Source: Aeromonas sp. RU39B
GTDB lineage: Bacteria > Pseudomonadota > Gammaproteobacteria > Enterobacterales > Aeromonadaceae
Direction of reading: 5' to 3'
DNA: 64,000 nucleotides
NCBI RefSeq assembly: GCF_900156095.1
Contig: NZ_FTMJ01000004.1
Location: forward strand, 240,972 to 304,971
Made by a program: the position numbers and the translations under genes. Each line of letters begins with the position of its first letter. Position 1 is the first letter of the stretch. The notes beneath the pieces are model-generated. The model had not been told where the DNA came from, ran no database searches, and saw only the letters and a list, made by a program, of their open reading frames with translations. Of this stretch, positions 9,090 through 17,691 are shown piece after piece.

Positions 9090-9170
9090 CGTCCTGCCAG
9101 GCAGGATGTGTGTGTTCTTGACCCAGGTTTCAGGTATTGGCTGGCCCGGGATGGGCCAGTCCCTTTTTTC
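9090..9170 (+). ncRNA. Candidate sigma-54-dependent small RNA 2
   Basis: Predicted from the sigma-54 promoter to the hairpin CTGGCCC / GGGCCAG followed by TCCCTTTTTT. The 5' part contains a tight hairpin TCCTGCC-A-GGCAGGA, then about 35 unpaired bases suited to base pairing with targets. Read-through could extend to the terminator at 9270. Not assigned to a known RNA family. Confidence 0.4.
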
Positions 9171-9245
9171 TGGTGCAAGAGGCACGTTTCGTCTGCATGA
9201 AGCCCCATTCCTGGGAGGGCAAAATTAGCTCCCCCACGTTTTGAT

Positions 9246-9270
9246 AACCGCCCGCAGGGCGGTTTTTTTT
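9246..9270 (+). terminator. Rho-independent terminator
   Basis: CCGCCC-GCA-GGGCGG stem followed by eight T on the plus strand. It is the third plus-strand hairpin of this gap. Confidence 0.8.
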
Positions 9271-9283
9271 CGTCTGGGCCTCG

Positions 9284-9330
9284 TTTAAAGCGCCTGATGG
9301 TGCAGTCGCGTGAGCAACTGCACCATCAGG
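9284..9330 (-). terminator. Hairpin after the oxidoreductase gene
   Basis: Perfect 14-bp inverted repeat (9293-9306 with 9317-9330) with a 10-base loop; on the minus strand it is followed by GCGCTTTAAA. It lies 39 bases past the stop of the oxidoreductase gene and probably ends its mRNA. Confidence 0.6.
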
Positions 9331-9369
9331 GTGCGCATTACACTGCACCGAACTGGCGCACTGTGACCA

Positions 9370-10389
9370 TCACGCGTGCAGGTTGCGGCTCTCGATCACC
9401 AGTTTGCCAACCATGTCACCGGCTTCCACGATTCGGTGGGCTTCAGCCAGCGTCTCGGTAGTCAGGGTCGGCAGAGTGCGGGTCAGGGTGGTGCTGAGCT
9501 TGCCCAGATCAACCAGTCGTGCGACGGCGGTCAGTAGCTCATGTTGGCGCACCATGTCCGGGGTGTTGAACAGGGAGCGGGTAAACATGAACTCCTGGCT
9601 GAAGGTAACGCTCTTGGCTTTGAGCAGCGACAAATCCCACGGCTCGGCGGATTCGGCGATGGTGCAGATATGGCCAAACGGGGCGCTGAGCTCAGCCATG
9701 GTTTTCCAGTGCTTCTCGGTGGCATTGGTGCAGAAAATGGCGTCCAGCTTGTCGATGCCGTTGGCAAGCAGCTCCTCTTTCAGGTGGTGATGGTTGACCA
9801 CGAGATCTGCCCCCATCTGCAGGCACCAGTCGCGACTCTGCGGGCGGGATGCGGTGGCAATCACCTCCATCTTCGGCAAGAAATGGCGTGCCAGCTGGAT
9901 GGCAATTGAGCCAACGCCACCGGCGCCGCCGATGATCAGCAGGCGTCCCTTGCTCTCGCTATTAAGACCGATGCGCTCAAACAGCGCTTCCCAGGCAGTG
10001 ATGGCGGTCAGCGGCAGCGCGGCGGCTTCGGCATCGCTCAGGCTGCTCGGTGCCAGAGCGGCGATACGCTCATCAATGCACTGTAGGGCGGCATTGCTGC
10101 CAGGACGGCTGATGTCGCCGGCATACCAGACCCGATCACCGGGCTTAAACAGGGTGACGGCACTCCCGACGGCGACCACCTCACCGACCGCATCCCAACC
10201 CAATACGCGGGGAGCCGGCTCTACTTTCTCTTTGGGAGCGCGCACCTTGACGTCCACCGGGTTGACGGACACTGCCGCTACCTTGACCAGCAGATCGTGT
10301 TCACGCGGGGTCGGGGTGGGCAACTCGGCGTTGATAAAGCACTCGGGGTGGTTACTCGGCAGATAACGGGTCAATGCGATGGCTTTCAT
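9370..10389 (-). CDS. Zinc-independent alcohol dehydrogenase/quinone oxidoreductase family
   Basis: Medium-chain dehydrogenase/reductase of 339 residues, probably NADPH-dependent and acting on quinones or enones. The N-terminal GroES-like domain (residues 1-125, with GWDAVGEVVAVG) lacks the catalytic zinc cysteines of true alcohol dehydrogenases. The Rossmann nucleotide motif GGAGGVGSIAIQLA lies near residue 155. It is transcribed away from a LysR gene 90 bases upstream, which probably regulates it. The ATG has AAGGAG upstream. Substrate not determined. Confidence 0.87.
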   Translation of the reverse strand: MKAIALTRYLPSNHPECFINAELPTPTPREHDLLVKVAAVSVNPVDVKVRAPKEKVEPAPRVLGWDAVGEVVAVGSAVTLFKPGDRVWYAGDISRPGSNAALQCIDERIAALAPSSLSDAEAAALPLTAITAWEALFERIGLNSESKGRLLIIGGAGGVGSIAIQLARHFLPKMEVIATASRPQSRDWCLQMGADLVVNHHHLKEELLANGIDKLDAIFCTNATEKHWKTMAELSAPFGHICTIAESAEPWDLSLLKAKSVTFSQEFMFTRSLFNTPDMVRQHELLTAVARLVDLGKLSTTLTRTLPTLTTETLAEAHRIVEAGDMVGKLVIESRNLHA

Positions 10390-10479
10390 GAATAGGGCTC
10401 CTTATGTGGCTTGGCAAACAGTGTAGATCCCTTCATTATTCTGATTAAGATGGGTTATCTGATAAGACTGTTCGCATAA

Positions 10480-11373
10480 ATGAACAATCAACCGCTAGAG
10501 CTGATGGGATTGTTTGCCGTGCTGGTGGAGCAGGGCAGCTTTACCGCGACTGCCGAATTGCTCGGCATGCCCAAATCCTCGGTGAGCCAGAAGCTGGCTA
10601 GGCTCGAGGCGCATCTTGGGGTGCGTCTGCTGCAGCGCACCACCCGCCGCTTGAGCCTGACTCCGCAAGGGGAGATCTATTACGGCCACTGCCGGGCCCT
10701 GCGCGAGCAGGCCGAGCGGGCGGCGCGCGATATGGCAATGCTCAGTGCCGAGCCATCGGGACGACTGCGCATCACGGCGCCGGAGGCGAGCGGAACTCTG
10801 CTGCTTGGCAGCATGCTTGCCGAGTTTCAGCTCGCTTATCCCCAGGTGGCCATTGAACTGATTCTGACCGACCAGCAGCAGGATCTGATTGCCGAGGGGT
10901 ATGACTTGGCAATCCGCGCTGCGCCGCTTAAAGACTCGAGCTTTATCTGCCGCAAGGTGGGGGCGGTGTCTCGCTTTCTGGTGGCGTCACCGGACTATCT
11001 GGCGCGCAGGGGCGTGCCGGTGCGGGTGGAGGAGTTGCAGCAGCACGACTGTCTGCGCCACCTGTCGCTGCCCAACTGGCCGCTGGGGGATAAGAAGATT
11101 GCAGTGCCCGGCCATTTGCAGTGCAACAGCCTGCTGGCCCTGCACAACATGGCATTGGCGGGCGCCGGTATTGCGCTGCTCCCCGAGCATGTTTGCCGGA
11201 GCTCTCTGCAGGAGGGGCGCCTGCAAGTGGTTCTCGAGCAGGTGCCAGTCCCGCCCAACCCTTTCTATTTCATCTATCCGAGCCGTGAATATCTGGCGCC
11301 GGCGCTGGTGGCACTGATGGACTGGCTGGTGAAACGGTTGCCGTTTTCCGGTAACCGCAATCAGACAATCTGA
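10480..11373 (+). CDS. LysR family transcriptional regulator
   Basis: 297-residue DNA-binding regulator with an N-terminal winged helix-turn-helix (residues 5-65, GSFTATAELLGMPKSSVSQKLARLE) and a C-terminal effector-binding domain of the CrgA/AaeR-like group. It is divergent from the oxidoreductase gene and likely controls it from the shared 90-bp gap. Its last 13 bases overlap the 3' end of the converging PTS gene. Effector unknown. Confidence 0.9.
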   Translation: MNNQPLELMGLFAVLVEQGSFTATAELLGMPKSSVSQKLARLEAHLGVRLLQRTTRRLSLTPQGEIYYGHCRALREQAERAARDMAMLSAEPSGRLRITAPEASGTLLLGSMLAEFQLAYPQVAIELILTDQQQDLIAEGYDLAIRAAPLKDSSFICRKVGAVSRFLVASPDYLARRGVPVRVEELQQHDCLRHLSLPNWPLGDKKIAVPGHLQCNSLLALHNMALAGAGIALLPEHVCRSSLQEGRLQVVLEQVPVPPNPFYFIYPSREYLAPALVALMDWLVKRLPFSGNRNQTI

Positions 11374-12755
11374 CCGCTTGGCTGGGTGTGATACTGACCG
11401 AGCGGCACCGATTGGCGGCTGGCCAACATGCGGATCTGCGCTTCGACCGGCGTGGCGTTGGGGCCCAGCACCAGCACCAGTTGCTGGTCGCTGACCACCA
11501 TCCAGGAGAGGCAGCCCAGCTCTGGCAGGCGACGTTGATCGACCAGATTCATGTTGCAGACGCGCAGGCTAAGGCGCGTCAGACAGACGCTCATGGCTTG
11601 CAGATTATCCAGCCCGCCCAAGGTTTTCAGATACTGGATAGCCAGCATCTGGGGATCGGAAGAGGGCAAGGTGGTCGGGGCATGGGGCAGTTGCGGTGTG
11701 ATCTGGGCCAGCGTCTGCTCTTCGAGCAGCAGCCAGAAGACGATGGCGTAGCAGACAAAGAAGAGAATACCGATGGGGATCAGCCAGAAGGCGTGATGGC
11801 CACTCGGGGCGCACAGCAGCAGATCGAGCAGGCCGGCCGAGAAGTAGCTGCCCACTTGGATGCCTATCTCGTTACACAGGGCGAACGAGATGCCGGTTAG
11901 CACCGCATGGGTGATAAACAGGCGCGGAGCGGTAAAGGCAAACAGAAACTCGATAGGTTCGGTAATCCCGAGCAGCGCCGAGGTGAGCGCCAGGGTCAGC
12001 ATCAGACCGCCATGTTCCGGTTTACCTTCACGTTGACGATGCAGCCAGATGGCGAATGTCGCGCCGGGCAGGCCGAACATGATGATGGGGTAGAGGCCGG
12101 CCACAAACTCGGAGTAAGGGGGAATGGATTGCTGCAGGGTTTCCAGATCGCCGGTCCCGATACCGACCAGGCTACCCAGCACCTGGTGCAGACCGAGCGG
12201 GATCAGCAGCCGGTTAAGCATGCCGTAACAGAAGGTGCCCAGCGGTGAGTCGATCATGTCCTGGGCGAGCAGCACGATGCCGTGCTCGAAATGGGGCCAT
12301 ACCAGCGCCATCGGCAGTACCAGCAGCAGACAGACCAGTGCCGAGGCAAGAGTAGCCGGCACTTCCACCGGCAGATGGCCCAGCAAACCGGGCAGGCGAC
12401 GGTTGGCCACGAATGGCCAGCAGATGGCGGTGGTGACCCCCACCAAAATGCCGCAGATCATATCGGCGTGCAGACCGGGATGCAGCCCATCCACCCCGCT
12501 TGAGAGCAGCAAATAACCCACGGCACCGGCCAGAGCCTGCGAGCCGTGCCCGTCACGACTCAAACCAAAGGCGATCGCGATAGCGTAGATCAGCGGCATC
12601 TGGCTGAACAGGGCGTGGCCGGCAATGGCCAGCTCGGGCAGGAAGTGTTCACCAAGACGATTCATCAATGCTGCCACCGGCAGCAGGGAAACCGGCAGCA
12701 ACAGGGCATAACCCAGTCGCTGCAGGTTCTTGGCGACAGAACGGGGAAACTGCAT
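11361..12755 (-). CDS. PTS sugar permease, EIICB of the glucose/GlcNAc class
   Basis: Membrane sugar transporter that phosphorylates its substrate during uptake. The EIIC part (residues 1-370, about ten hydrophobic helices) has the family motif GITEPIEFLFAF. The short EIIB part carries the phosphorylated cysteine in AMSVCLTRLSLRV near residue 390. No EIIA domain is fused, so phosphate must come from a separate protein such as Crr. I chose the ATG at 12755 over the longer frame because it gives the hydrophobic family start. A CRP-like TGTGA-N6-GCACA lies 18 bases before the start but is too close to be a normal activator site. The sugar is not identifiable: PtsG, NagE and MalX are all related. 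Confidence 0.85.
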   Translation of the reverse strand: MQFPRSVAKNLQRLGYALLLPVSLLPVAALMNRLGEHFLPELAIAGHALFSQMPLIYAIAIAFGLSRDGHGSQALAGAVGYLLLSSGVDGLHPGLHADMICGILVGVTTAICWPFVANRRLPGLLGHLPVEVPATLASALVCLLLVLPMALVWPHFEHGIVLLAQDMIDSPLGTFCYGMLNRLLIPLGLHQVLGSLVGIGTGDLETLQQSIPPYSEFVAGLYPIIMFGLPGATFAIWLHRQREGKPEHGGLMLTLALTSALLGITEPIEFLFAFTAPRLFITHAVLTGISFALCNEIGIQVGSYFSAGLLDLLLCAPSGHHAFWLIPIGILFFVCYAIVFWLLLEEQTLAQITPQLPHAPTTLPSSDPQMLAIQYLKTLGGLDNLQAMSVCLTRLSLRVCNMNLVDQRRLPELGCLSWMVVSDQQLVLVLGPNATPVEAQIRMLASRQSVPLGQYHTQPSGQIV

Positions 12756-12837
12756 TTTTACCGCTATTAAAGTGTGACTTGGCGCACAGTTTACCCTATA
12801 AATCCCCATTTGGGGATAGTCTTGAATGAATCTCCTG

Positions 12838-14295
12838 TCAGGCGCGGCGGAACAGTTGTCTCACGTCGGCGCTGGGCGGCGCCGTGCTAAGGCTCACCCC
12901 CACAAAAGCAACCAGTGCCAGCAGCAGGCTCGGCACGATGGGATGGGTGCCCCACAGTTTGATACCGGTTTGGCTCAGAATACCGTAGCAGAGCGCACCG
13001 CCGAGCATACTGGCTAGCGCCCCGGCGCCGTTAGCGCGCGGCCAATAAAGACCAAGCACCAGCGGCCAGAGAAACACGGCCTGCAAGCCGCCAAAGGCCA
13101 GCAAGTTGAGCCAGATGATCATGTCGGGCGGCTGCAGGGCTGCCAGCAATACCAGCGCACCGAGCAGCAGGGTGCACAGCAGCGACAGGCGTGGCACCTG
13201 CACCGTCATCTTCTCCGGGCTCGGTTTGCGGTAGTTGAGCCAGAGATCCTTGACCAGCGTGGCCGAGGCTTGGATGAGCTGCGAATCGATGGTCGACATG
13301 ATGGCCGCCATCGGCGCGGCCAGAAACACCCCGGCCAGCCAGGGTGGCAGCACCGCCATCATCAGCGAGGGCATGATCTTGTCCGGTGTCTCCATGCCCG
13401 GCAGGATGGCGCGACCGAGCGCGCCAGCCAGGTGCATGCCAAACATCAGAAAGGCACTGACGATGGTGCCAATCAGAATGCCGCGATGCAGCGCCTTGCT
13501 GTCGCGATAACCAAAGCAGCGCACCGCAGAATGGGGCAGGCCAATCACCCCAAGGCACACCAGCACCCAGAAGCTCAGCATAAAAGGCTGGCTGAGCATG
13601 TCACCGGCTCCCTGCGGGCTGACCAGCTTGGGATCGATCTGGTGCAGGCTGTGGATGAGGTTAGCCATGCCGCCACCGGCAACCAGCACTCCGCCGAGCA
13701 GCGCAGCCGTTCCGATCATCATGATCACTCCCTGCACCGCATCGGTCAGTACCACGGCGCGAAAGCCGCCGATCACGGTATAGAGCAGTACGCAGCCGGC
13801 AAACAGGAACAAGCCCTGCTGGTAGGAGAGTCCGGTCGCGGTCTCGAGCAGGCGGGCACCACCGATAAACTGCACCACCATGGTGGCGATAAAGGCCAGT
13901 ACGATGGTGATGGAGCCGATAAACACCACGGCGCGTGAGCGGTAGCGGGCCCACAGCATGTCGTTGATGGTCACGGCATTGACCCGCCGAGCGATGATGG
14001 CGAACTTCTTGCCCAGTACCCCGAGGGTCAGCCAGACAGTCGGCAGCTGGATCATCGCCAGCAGTACCCAGCCCAGTCCGACCTTGTAGGCCGCGCCCGG
14101 CCCACCGATAAATGACGAGGCGGAGGTGTAGGTCGCCACCAGCGTCATGGCCAGCACCAGCCCGCCCATGCTGCGGTTACCGATAAAGTACTCTTCGATA
14201 AAGTTGCCACCTTGGCGGCGCCGGTTGGCCCACAGGCCCACCGCCAGCACCACGATCAGATACACCACCAGCGGCAGCATCAATTCAATTTTCAT
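12838..14295 (-). CDS. panF: Sodium/pantothenate symporter
   Basis: Inner-membrane sodium:solute symporter that takes up pantothenate. The 485 residues and about 13 transmembrane helices match E. coli PanF, including SSFIGGPGAAYK-GLGWVLL, QFIGGARLLETA and FLAAPMAAIMST. The ATG at 14295 has GGAGGAG upstream; the longer frame is discarded. It overlaps the end of yhdT by 11 bases. The yhdT-panF pair downstream of accBC is the E. coli arrangement. Confidence 0.96.
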   Translation of the reverse strand: MKIELMLPLVVYLIVVLAVGLWANRRRQGGNFIEEYFIGNRSMGGLVLAMTLVATYTSASSFIGGPGAAYKVGLGWVLLAMIQLPTVWLTLGVLGKKFAIIARRVNAVTINDMLWARYRSRAVVFIGSITIVLAFIATMVVQFIGGARLLETATGLSYQQGLFLFAGCVLLYTVIGGFRAVVLTDAVQGVIMMIGTAALLGGVLVAGGGMANLIHSLHQIDPKLVSPQGAGDMLSQPFMLSFWVLVCLGVIGLPHSAVRCFGYRDSKALHRGILIGTIVSAFLMFGMHLAGALGRAILPGMETPDKIMPSLMMAVLPPWLAGVFLAAPMAAIMSTIDSQLIQASATLVKDLWLNYRKPSPEKMTVQVPRLSLLCTLLLGALVLLAALQPPDMIIWLNLLAFGGLQAVFLWPLVLGLYWPRANGAGALASMLGGALCYGILSQTGIKLWGTHPIVPSLLLALVAFVGVSLSTAPPSADVRQLFRRA

Positions 14296-14545
14296 GCTGC
14301 TCCTCCGTGGCATCGAGGCTGACATCGACAAACAGGTGATTGAGCATCAGGGCGCACAGGACGATAAACAGCAGTGGCATCACAATGCAGCTCAGCAGAA
14401 ACCAGAGCGGAATACCCAGACAGAGCAGCTGGGGCGAAATCCAGTAGGCGCTGGCATACCAGGCCACGAAATAGAGCAGGGTCAGCCCGAGGCAGAGCAG
14501 GGCTTCCCGGCTGGCAAGGGTAAAGCGGTTCACCTTGGCCTCCAT
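14285..14545 (-). CDS. yhdT: YhdT family small membrane protein
   Basis: 86-residue protein with two hydrophobic helices, matching E. coli YhdT (REALLCLGLTLLYF and PLLFIVLC regions). It precedes and overlaps panF and may assist it; function is not established. A frame open to 14602 would start inside the accC terminator, so the ATG at 14545 is chosen. Confidence 0.85.
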   Translation of the reverse strand: MEAKVNRFTLASREALLCLGLTLLYFVAWYASAYWISPQLLCLGIPLWFLLSCIVMPLLFIVLCALMLNHLFVDVSLDATEEQHEN

Positions 14546-14570
14546 CACAGTGAAGGGCGCAAGAATAACA

Positions 14571-14599
14571 AAAAAGGGCCATGTCGCCATGGCCCTTTT
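14571..14599 (-). terminator. Terminator after accC
   Basis: Minus strand: AAAAGGGCCATG, loop, CATGGCCCTTTTTTG. It separates the accBC transcript from yhdT-panF, which must therefore depend on read-through or their own promoter. Confidence 0.85.
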
Positions 14600-14620
14600 C
14601 ACGCTACGGATAAGCGATGC

Positions 14621-15961
14621 TTACAGTCCGAGCTTCTTGTGCAGGTAGTGGATGTTGGTCCCACCGTGCTGGAAGTTCTCGTCCTTCATAATCTCTTTTT
14701 GCAGCGGAACGTTGGTCTTGATCCCCTCAACCACCAGCTCGTCGAGCGCCTGGCGCATGCGGGAGATGGCGACGTCACGGTTCTCGCCAAAGCAGATCAG
14801 CTTGCCGATCATCGAATCGTAGTGGGGCGGTACCTTGTAACCGGCATAGATATGCGAGTCCCAACGTACACCCAGACCACCCGGCGCATGGAAGCGCTGG
14901 ATCAGGCCCGGCGACGGCATGAAAGTCGCCGGATCTTCGGCGTTGATACGACACTCGATGGCGTGGCCACGAACGCGTATATCCTGCTGGGTGATCGACA
15001 GGGGCTGACCGGCGGCAATGCGCAGCTGCTCCTTGATCAGATCGACACCAGTAACCTGCTCGGTCACCGGGTGCTCTACCTGAATACGGGTGTTCATTTC
15101 GATGAAATAGAACTCGCCGTTTTCGTAGAGGAACTCGAACGTACCGGCGCCGCGATAGCCGATTTCGATACAGGCGCGCACACAACGCTCGCCGATGTTG
15201 CGACGCATCTCTTCGGTGATACCCGGAGCCGGCGCTTCTTCCACCACCTTCTGGTGACGACGCTGCATGGAGCAGTCACGTTCACCGAGGTAAACGGCGC
15301 TGCCCTGACCATCGGCCAGCACCTGGATCTCGATGTGACGCGGGTTCTCCAGATACTTTTCCATGTAGACCATGTCGTTCTTGAAGAACTGGCCTGCTTC
15401 GGATTTGGTCAGCGCGATGGCGTTCGCCAGCTCGGCTTCACTGCGTACCACACGCATACCGCGACCACCGCCACCACCGGCGGCCTTGATGATCACCGGA
15501 TAACCGATGCGTTTGGCAATGGCAGCGTTACGCTTGGCGTCATTATCAACCGGACCGTCAGAGCCCGGAACGCACGGAACGCCAGCCTTCTTCATCGCCT
15601 CGATGGCGGAAACCTTGTCACCCATCAGGCGAATGGTTTCGGCGCGCGGGCCGATGAAGATGAAGCCGGATTTTTCCACCATCTCGGCAAAGTCGGCGTT
15701 CTCGGAGAGGAAGCCGTAGCCCGGGTGGATGGCCACAGCGCCGGTCACTTCAGCGGCGGCGATGATGGCCGGAATGTTCAGGTAGGAGTCGGTACTGGCC
15801 GGTTTACCGATACAGATCGACTCGTCAGCCAGCAGTACGTGCTTGAGCTCGCGATCCGCGGTCGAATGCACGGCCACGGTCTTGATGCCCAGCTCCTTGC
15901 AAGCGCGCAAGATTCGCAGGGCAATCTCGCCGCGGTTGGCGATGACTACTTTATCCAGCAT
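14621..15961 (-). CDS. accC: Acetyl-CoA carboxylase, biotin carboxylase subunit
   Basis: ATP-dependent carboxylation of the biotin on AccB, the first half-reaction of fatty-acid synthesis. The 446 residues contain the ATP-grasp fold with GGGGGRGMR near residue 163, the EAPAPGIT segment, the catalytic [16 protein letters not shown] near 285 and the [13 protein letters not shown] block. ATG at 15961 gives the invariant [16 protein letters not shown] start. It lies 10 bases after accB. Confidence 0.98.
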   Translation of the reverse strand: MLDKVVIANRGEIALRILRACKELGIKTVAVHSTADRELKHVLLADESICIGKPASTDSYLNIPAIIAAAEVTGAVAIHPGYGFLSENADFAEMVEKSGFIFIGPRAETIRLMGDKVSAIEAMKKAGVPCVPGSDGPVDNDAKRNAAIAKRIGYPVIIKAAGGGGGRGMRVVRSEAELANAIALTKSEAGQFFKNDMVYMEKYLENPRHIEIQVLADGQGSAVYLGERDCSMQRRHQKVVEEAPAPGITEEMRRNIGERCVRACIEIGYRGAGTFEFLYENGEFYFIEMNTRIQVEHPVTEQVTGVDLIKEQLRIAAGQPLSITQQDIRVRGHAIECRINAEDPATFMPSPGLIQRFHAPGGLGVRWDSHIYAGYKVPPHYDSMIGKLICFGENRDVAISRMRQALDELVVEGIKTNVPLQKEIMKDENFQHGGTNIHYLHKKLGL

Positions 15962-15971
15962 GAGACGTCCC

Positions 15972-16427
15972 TTATTCGATGATGAACAGCGGTTCGTCAA
16001 ACTCGACGGCCTGGCCGTTCTCGATCAGGATGGCCTTGATGACACCGGACTTGTCCGATTCGATCTGGTTCATCATCTTCATGGCTTCGACGATGCACAG
16101 GGTCTCGCCGACGCTGACCTGCTGACCCACTTCCACGAACGACTTGGCATCCGGGCTGGAGGAGCGGTAGAAGGTGCCGACCATCGGCGAACGCACCAGA
16201 TGACCGCTCGGAGCAGCATCGGCAACCGGGGCGGCAGCAGCGACAGGGGCCGCAACCGGGGCAGCCATCGCGGCAACCTGCGGCATGATCATCTGCGGAG
16301 CGGCAGTCACCTGACCGGAGAAGTTGCGGCTGATGCGCACCGACTCTTCGCCTTCGGAAATTTCCAGTTCAGCGATGCCGGACTCTTCTACCAGTTCAAT
16401 CAGTTTCTTGATCTTGCGGATATCCAT
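15972..16427 (-). CDS. accB: Biotin carboxyl carrier protein
   Basis: Carries biotin between the carboxylase and transferase subunits of acetyl-CoA carboxylase. 151 residues: an N-terminal helical part, an Ala/Pro/Val-rich linker (residues 42-75) and the C-terminal biotinyl domain with EAMKMMN, where Lys117 is biotinylated. The start [10 protein letters not shown] matches the family; another ATG two codons earlier (16433) is possible. Confidence 0.97.
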   Translation of the reverse strand: MDIRKIKKLIELVEESGIAELEISEGEESVRISRNFSGQVTAAPQMIMPQVAAMAAPVAAPVAAAAPVADAAPSGHLVRSPMVGTFYRSSSPDAKSFVEVGQQVSVGETLCIVEAMKMMNQIESDKSGVIKAILIENGQAVEFDEPLFIIE

Positions 16428-16446
16428 TAGCATTCTCTTTCTTCTT

Positions 16447-16914
16447 TTATCTGGTCGTGAAAGATGATGCGGCGCGCAGATGACGCACTGCCGCGGTTAA
16501 GGCAAACTCGTAGCCGTCAGCACCCAGGCCGCAGATGACGCCCTTGGCGACATCCGACAGATAGGAGTGGTGACGGAAAGGCTCCCTGGCGTGGACGTTG
16601 GACAGGTGCACCTCAATAAAGGGGATGGCCACCCCCAGCAACGCATCGCGCAGGGCGACGCTGGTGTGGGTGAAGGCTGCCGGGTTGATGATGATAAAAT
16701 CAACCTCGCCCATCGCCTGGTGGATGCGGTTGACCAACTCGGCTTCTGCATTGGATTGCAGGTGATCCAGCTCGACATCCAGTGCGATGGCCTGTTGTTG
16801 CAGGTCATTGACGATGTCCGCCAGCGTCTTGCTGCCGTAGATCCCAGGTTCCCGTTTTCCCAGCAGATTAAGGTTGGGACCGTTAAGCACGAGAATTCGG
16901 TGTTTTTGGGCCAT
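16447..16914 (-). CDS. aroQ: 3-dehydroquinate dehydratase, type II
   Basis: Third step of the shikimate pathway: dehydrates 3-dehydroquinate. 155 residues with [20 protein letters not shown] (the catalytic Arg and Tyr lid), [17 protein letters not shown] and EVHLSN motifs with the active-site His. The first gene of the aroQ-accB-accC unit, the usual gamma arrangement. E. coli uses the unrelated type I enzyme, so this supports a Vibrio/Aeromonas/Pseudomonas-like host. Confidence 0.97.
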   Translation of the reverse strand: MAQKHRILVLNGPNLNLLGKREPGIYGSKTLADIVNDLQQQAIALDVELDHLQSNAEAELVNRIHQAMGEVDFIIINPAAFTHTSVALRDALLGVAIPFIEVHLSNVHAREPFRHHSYLSDVAKGVICGLGADGYEFALTAAVRHLRAASSFTTR

Positions 16915-17168
16915 GTTGTGGTCATCCTCGCCGAATTTGCAGTGATCTTCGCACTAACTTGCGACCATCATGCAATCTAGCTATTTTTTGCTCGATCGAG
17001 TGTGCCCAGGCACACAGATTTCGCAATTATATTGATTTCGTGAAAAATCACAGCATTTTACTGGTCTAATCTCTACATCAGGTGCTTTTTTGAACAAATC
17101 TAGCCATTTGACAGCGTGCCGCAATCGTTTCTAAATGGGGCTCACTGATATTGCCGGAGAAGAGAAAA

Positions 17169-17564
17169 ATGAAGCGAAGCCTGATGATCCTGCTTGCCCT
17201 TGGCCTGACCGGTTGCTCCCTGCTGGGGGCCAGCAATTCGGCCTCGCTGCAAGCGACCCGCTGGCAACTCCAAGGGGCCGACGGGGAGCGCTTCACCCTG
17301 CAAGTCGCCGGTGACCGGTTAGCCGGTATGGGGGGCTGTAACCGCTACTTTGCCGCCGCCAGCATGCCCTCCGACGGGGTACTGTCGCTCGGTCCGGTGG
17401 GCTCGACCCGCATGCTCTGCCCCGAGCCCGCGTTGGCGCAGCAAGAGCAGCAATTTTTGCAGGCGCTCGGGCAAGTGAGTAGCTATCGCATCGACGGGCA
17501 GACTCTGGAGCTGCACGGTAGCGCTGGCCAGACGCTGTTGACGCTGGTGGCGCAGCATCCCTGA
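17169..17564 (+). CDS. META-domain (HslJ-like) lipoprotein
   Basis: 131-residue probable outer-membrane lipoprotein. The lipobox LTGC at residues 13-16 follows a short hydrophobic signal. The META/HslJ domain shows WQLQG, GGCNRYF and STRMLCPEP, the typical order. HslJ in E. coli is linked to heat and novobiocin tolerance; the role here is unproven. The ATG at 17169 has GGAGAAGAG upstream. A single gene between divergent aroQ and convergent aceK. Confidence 0.88.
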   Translation: MKRSLMILLALGLTGCSLLGASNSASLQATRWQLQGADGERFTLQVAGDRLAGMGGCNRYFAAASMPSDGVLSLGPVGSTRMLCPEPALAQQEQQFLQALGQVSSYRIDGQTLELHGSAGQTLLTLVAQHP

Positions 17565-17583
17565 TCCTCAGATGTGAGACCAC

Positions 17584-17619
17584 GTTGCCGGCAAATGGTT
17601 GCACTTTTTTGCCGGCAAC
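17584..17619. repeat. Inverted repeat built from two TTGCCGGCAA palindromes
   Basis: GTTGCCGGCAA and TTGCCGGCAAC face each other across 14 bases; each arm is itself palindromic. There is no T-run after either side, so a plain terminator is unlikely. It lies between the converging META lipoprotein gene and aceK. Confidence 0.55.
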
Positions 17620-17691
17620 CGACACCGTCTGTCGCAATCTTTAGGATTGACTGACCGAAACGTGACCTTGTTGTGAAAAGCTCACCGCCTC

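Larger units (their letters stand above)
8687..9369. other. 683-bp gap without a protein gene; regulatory and small-RNA candidates
   Basis: No convincing coding frame. The stretch holds two strong plus-strand terminators, a third terminator-like hairpin, a sigma-54-type promoter at 9064 and a terminator for the converging oxidoreductase gene. The pattern suggests one or two small RNA genes; details are in the separate entries. Confidence 0.6.

Noticed and set aside
12773..12788. CRP site before the PTS gene (TGTGA-N6-GCACA)
   Set aside because: Only a near match, and 18 bases from the start codon is too close for normal activation.
14147..15982. 611-codon open frame on the plus strand
   Set aside because: Antisense to accC and yhdT-panF; no ribosome site and no family resemblance.
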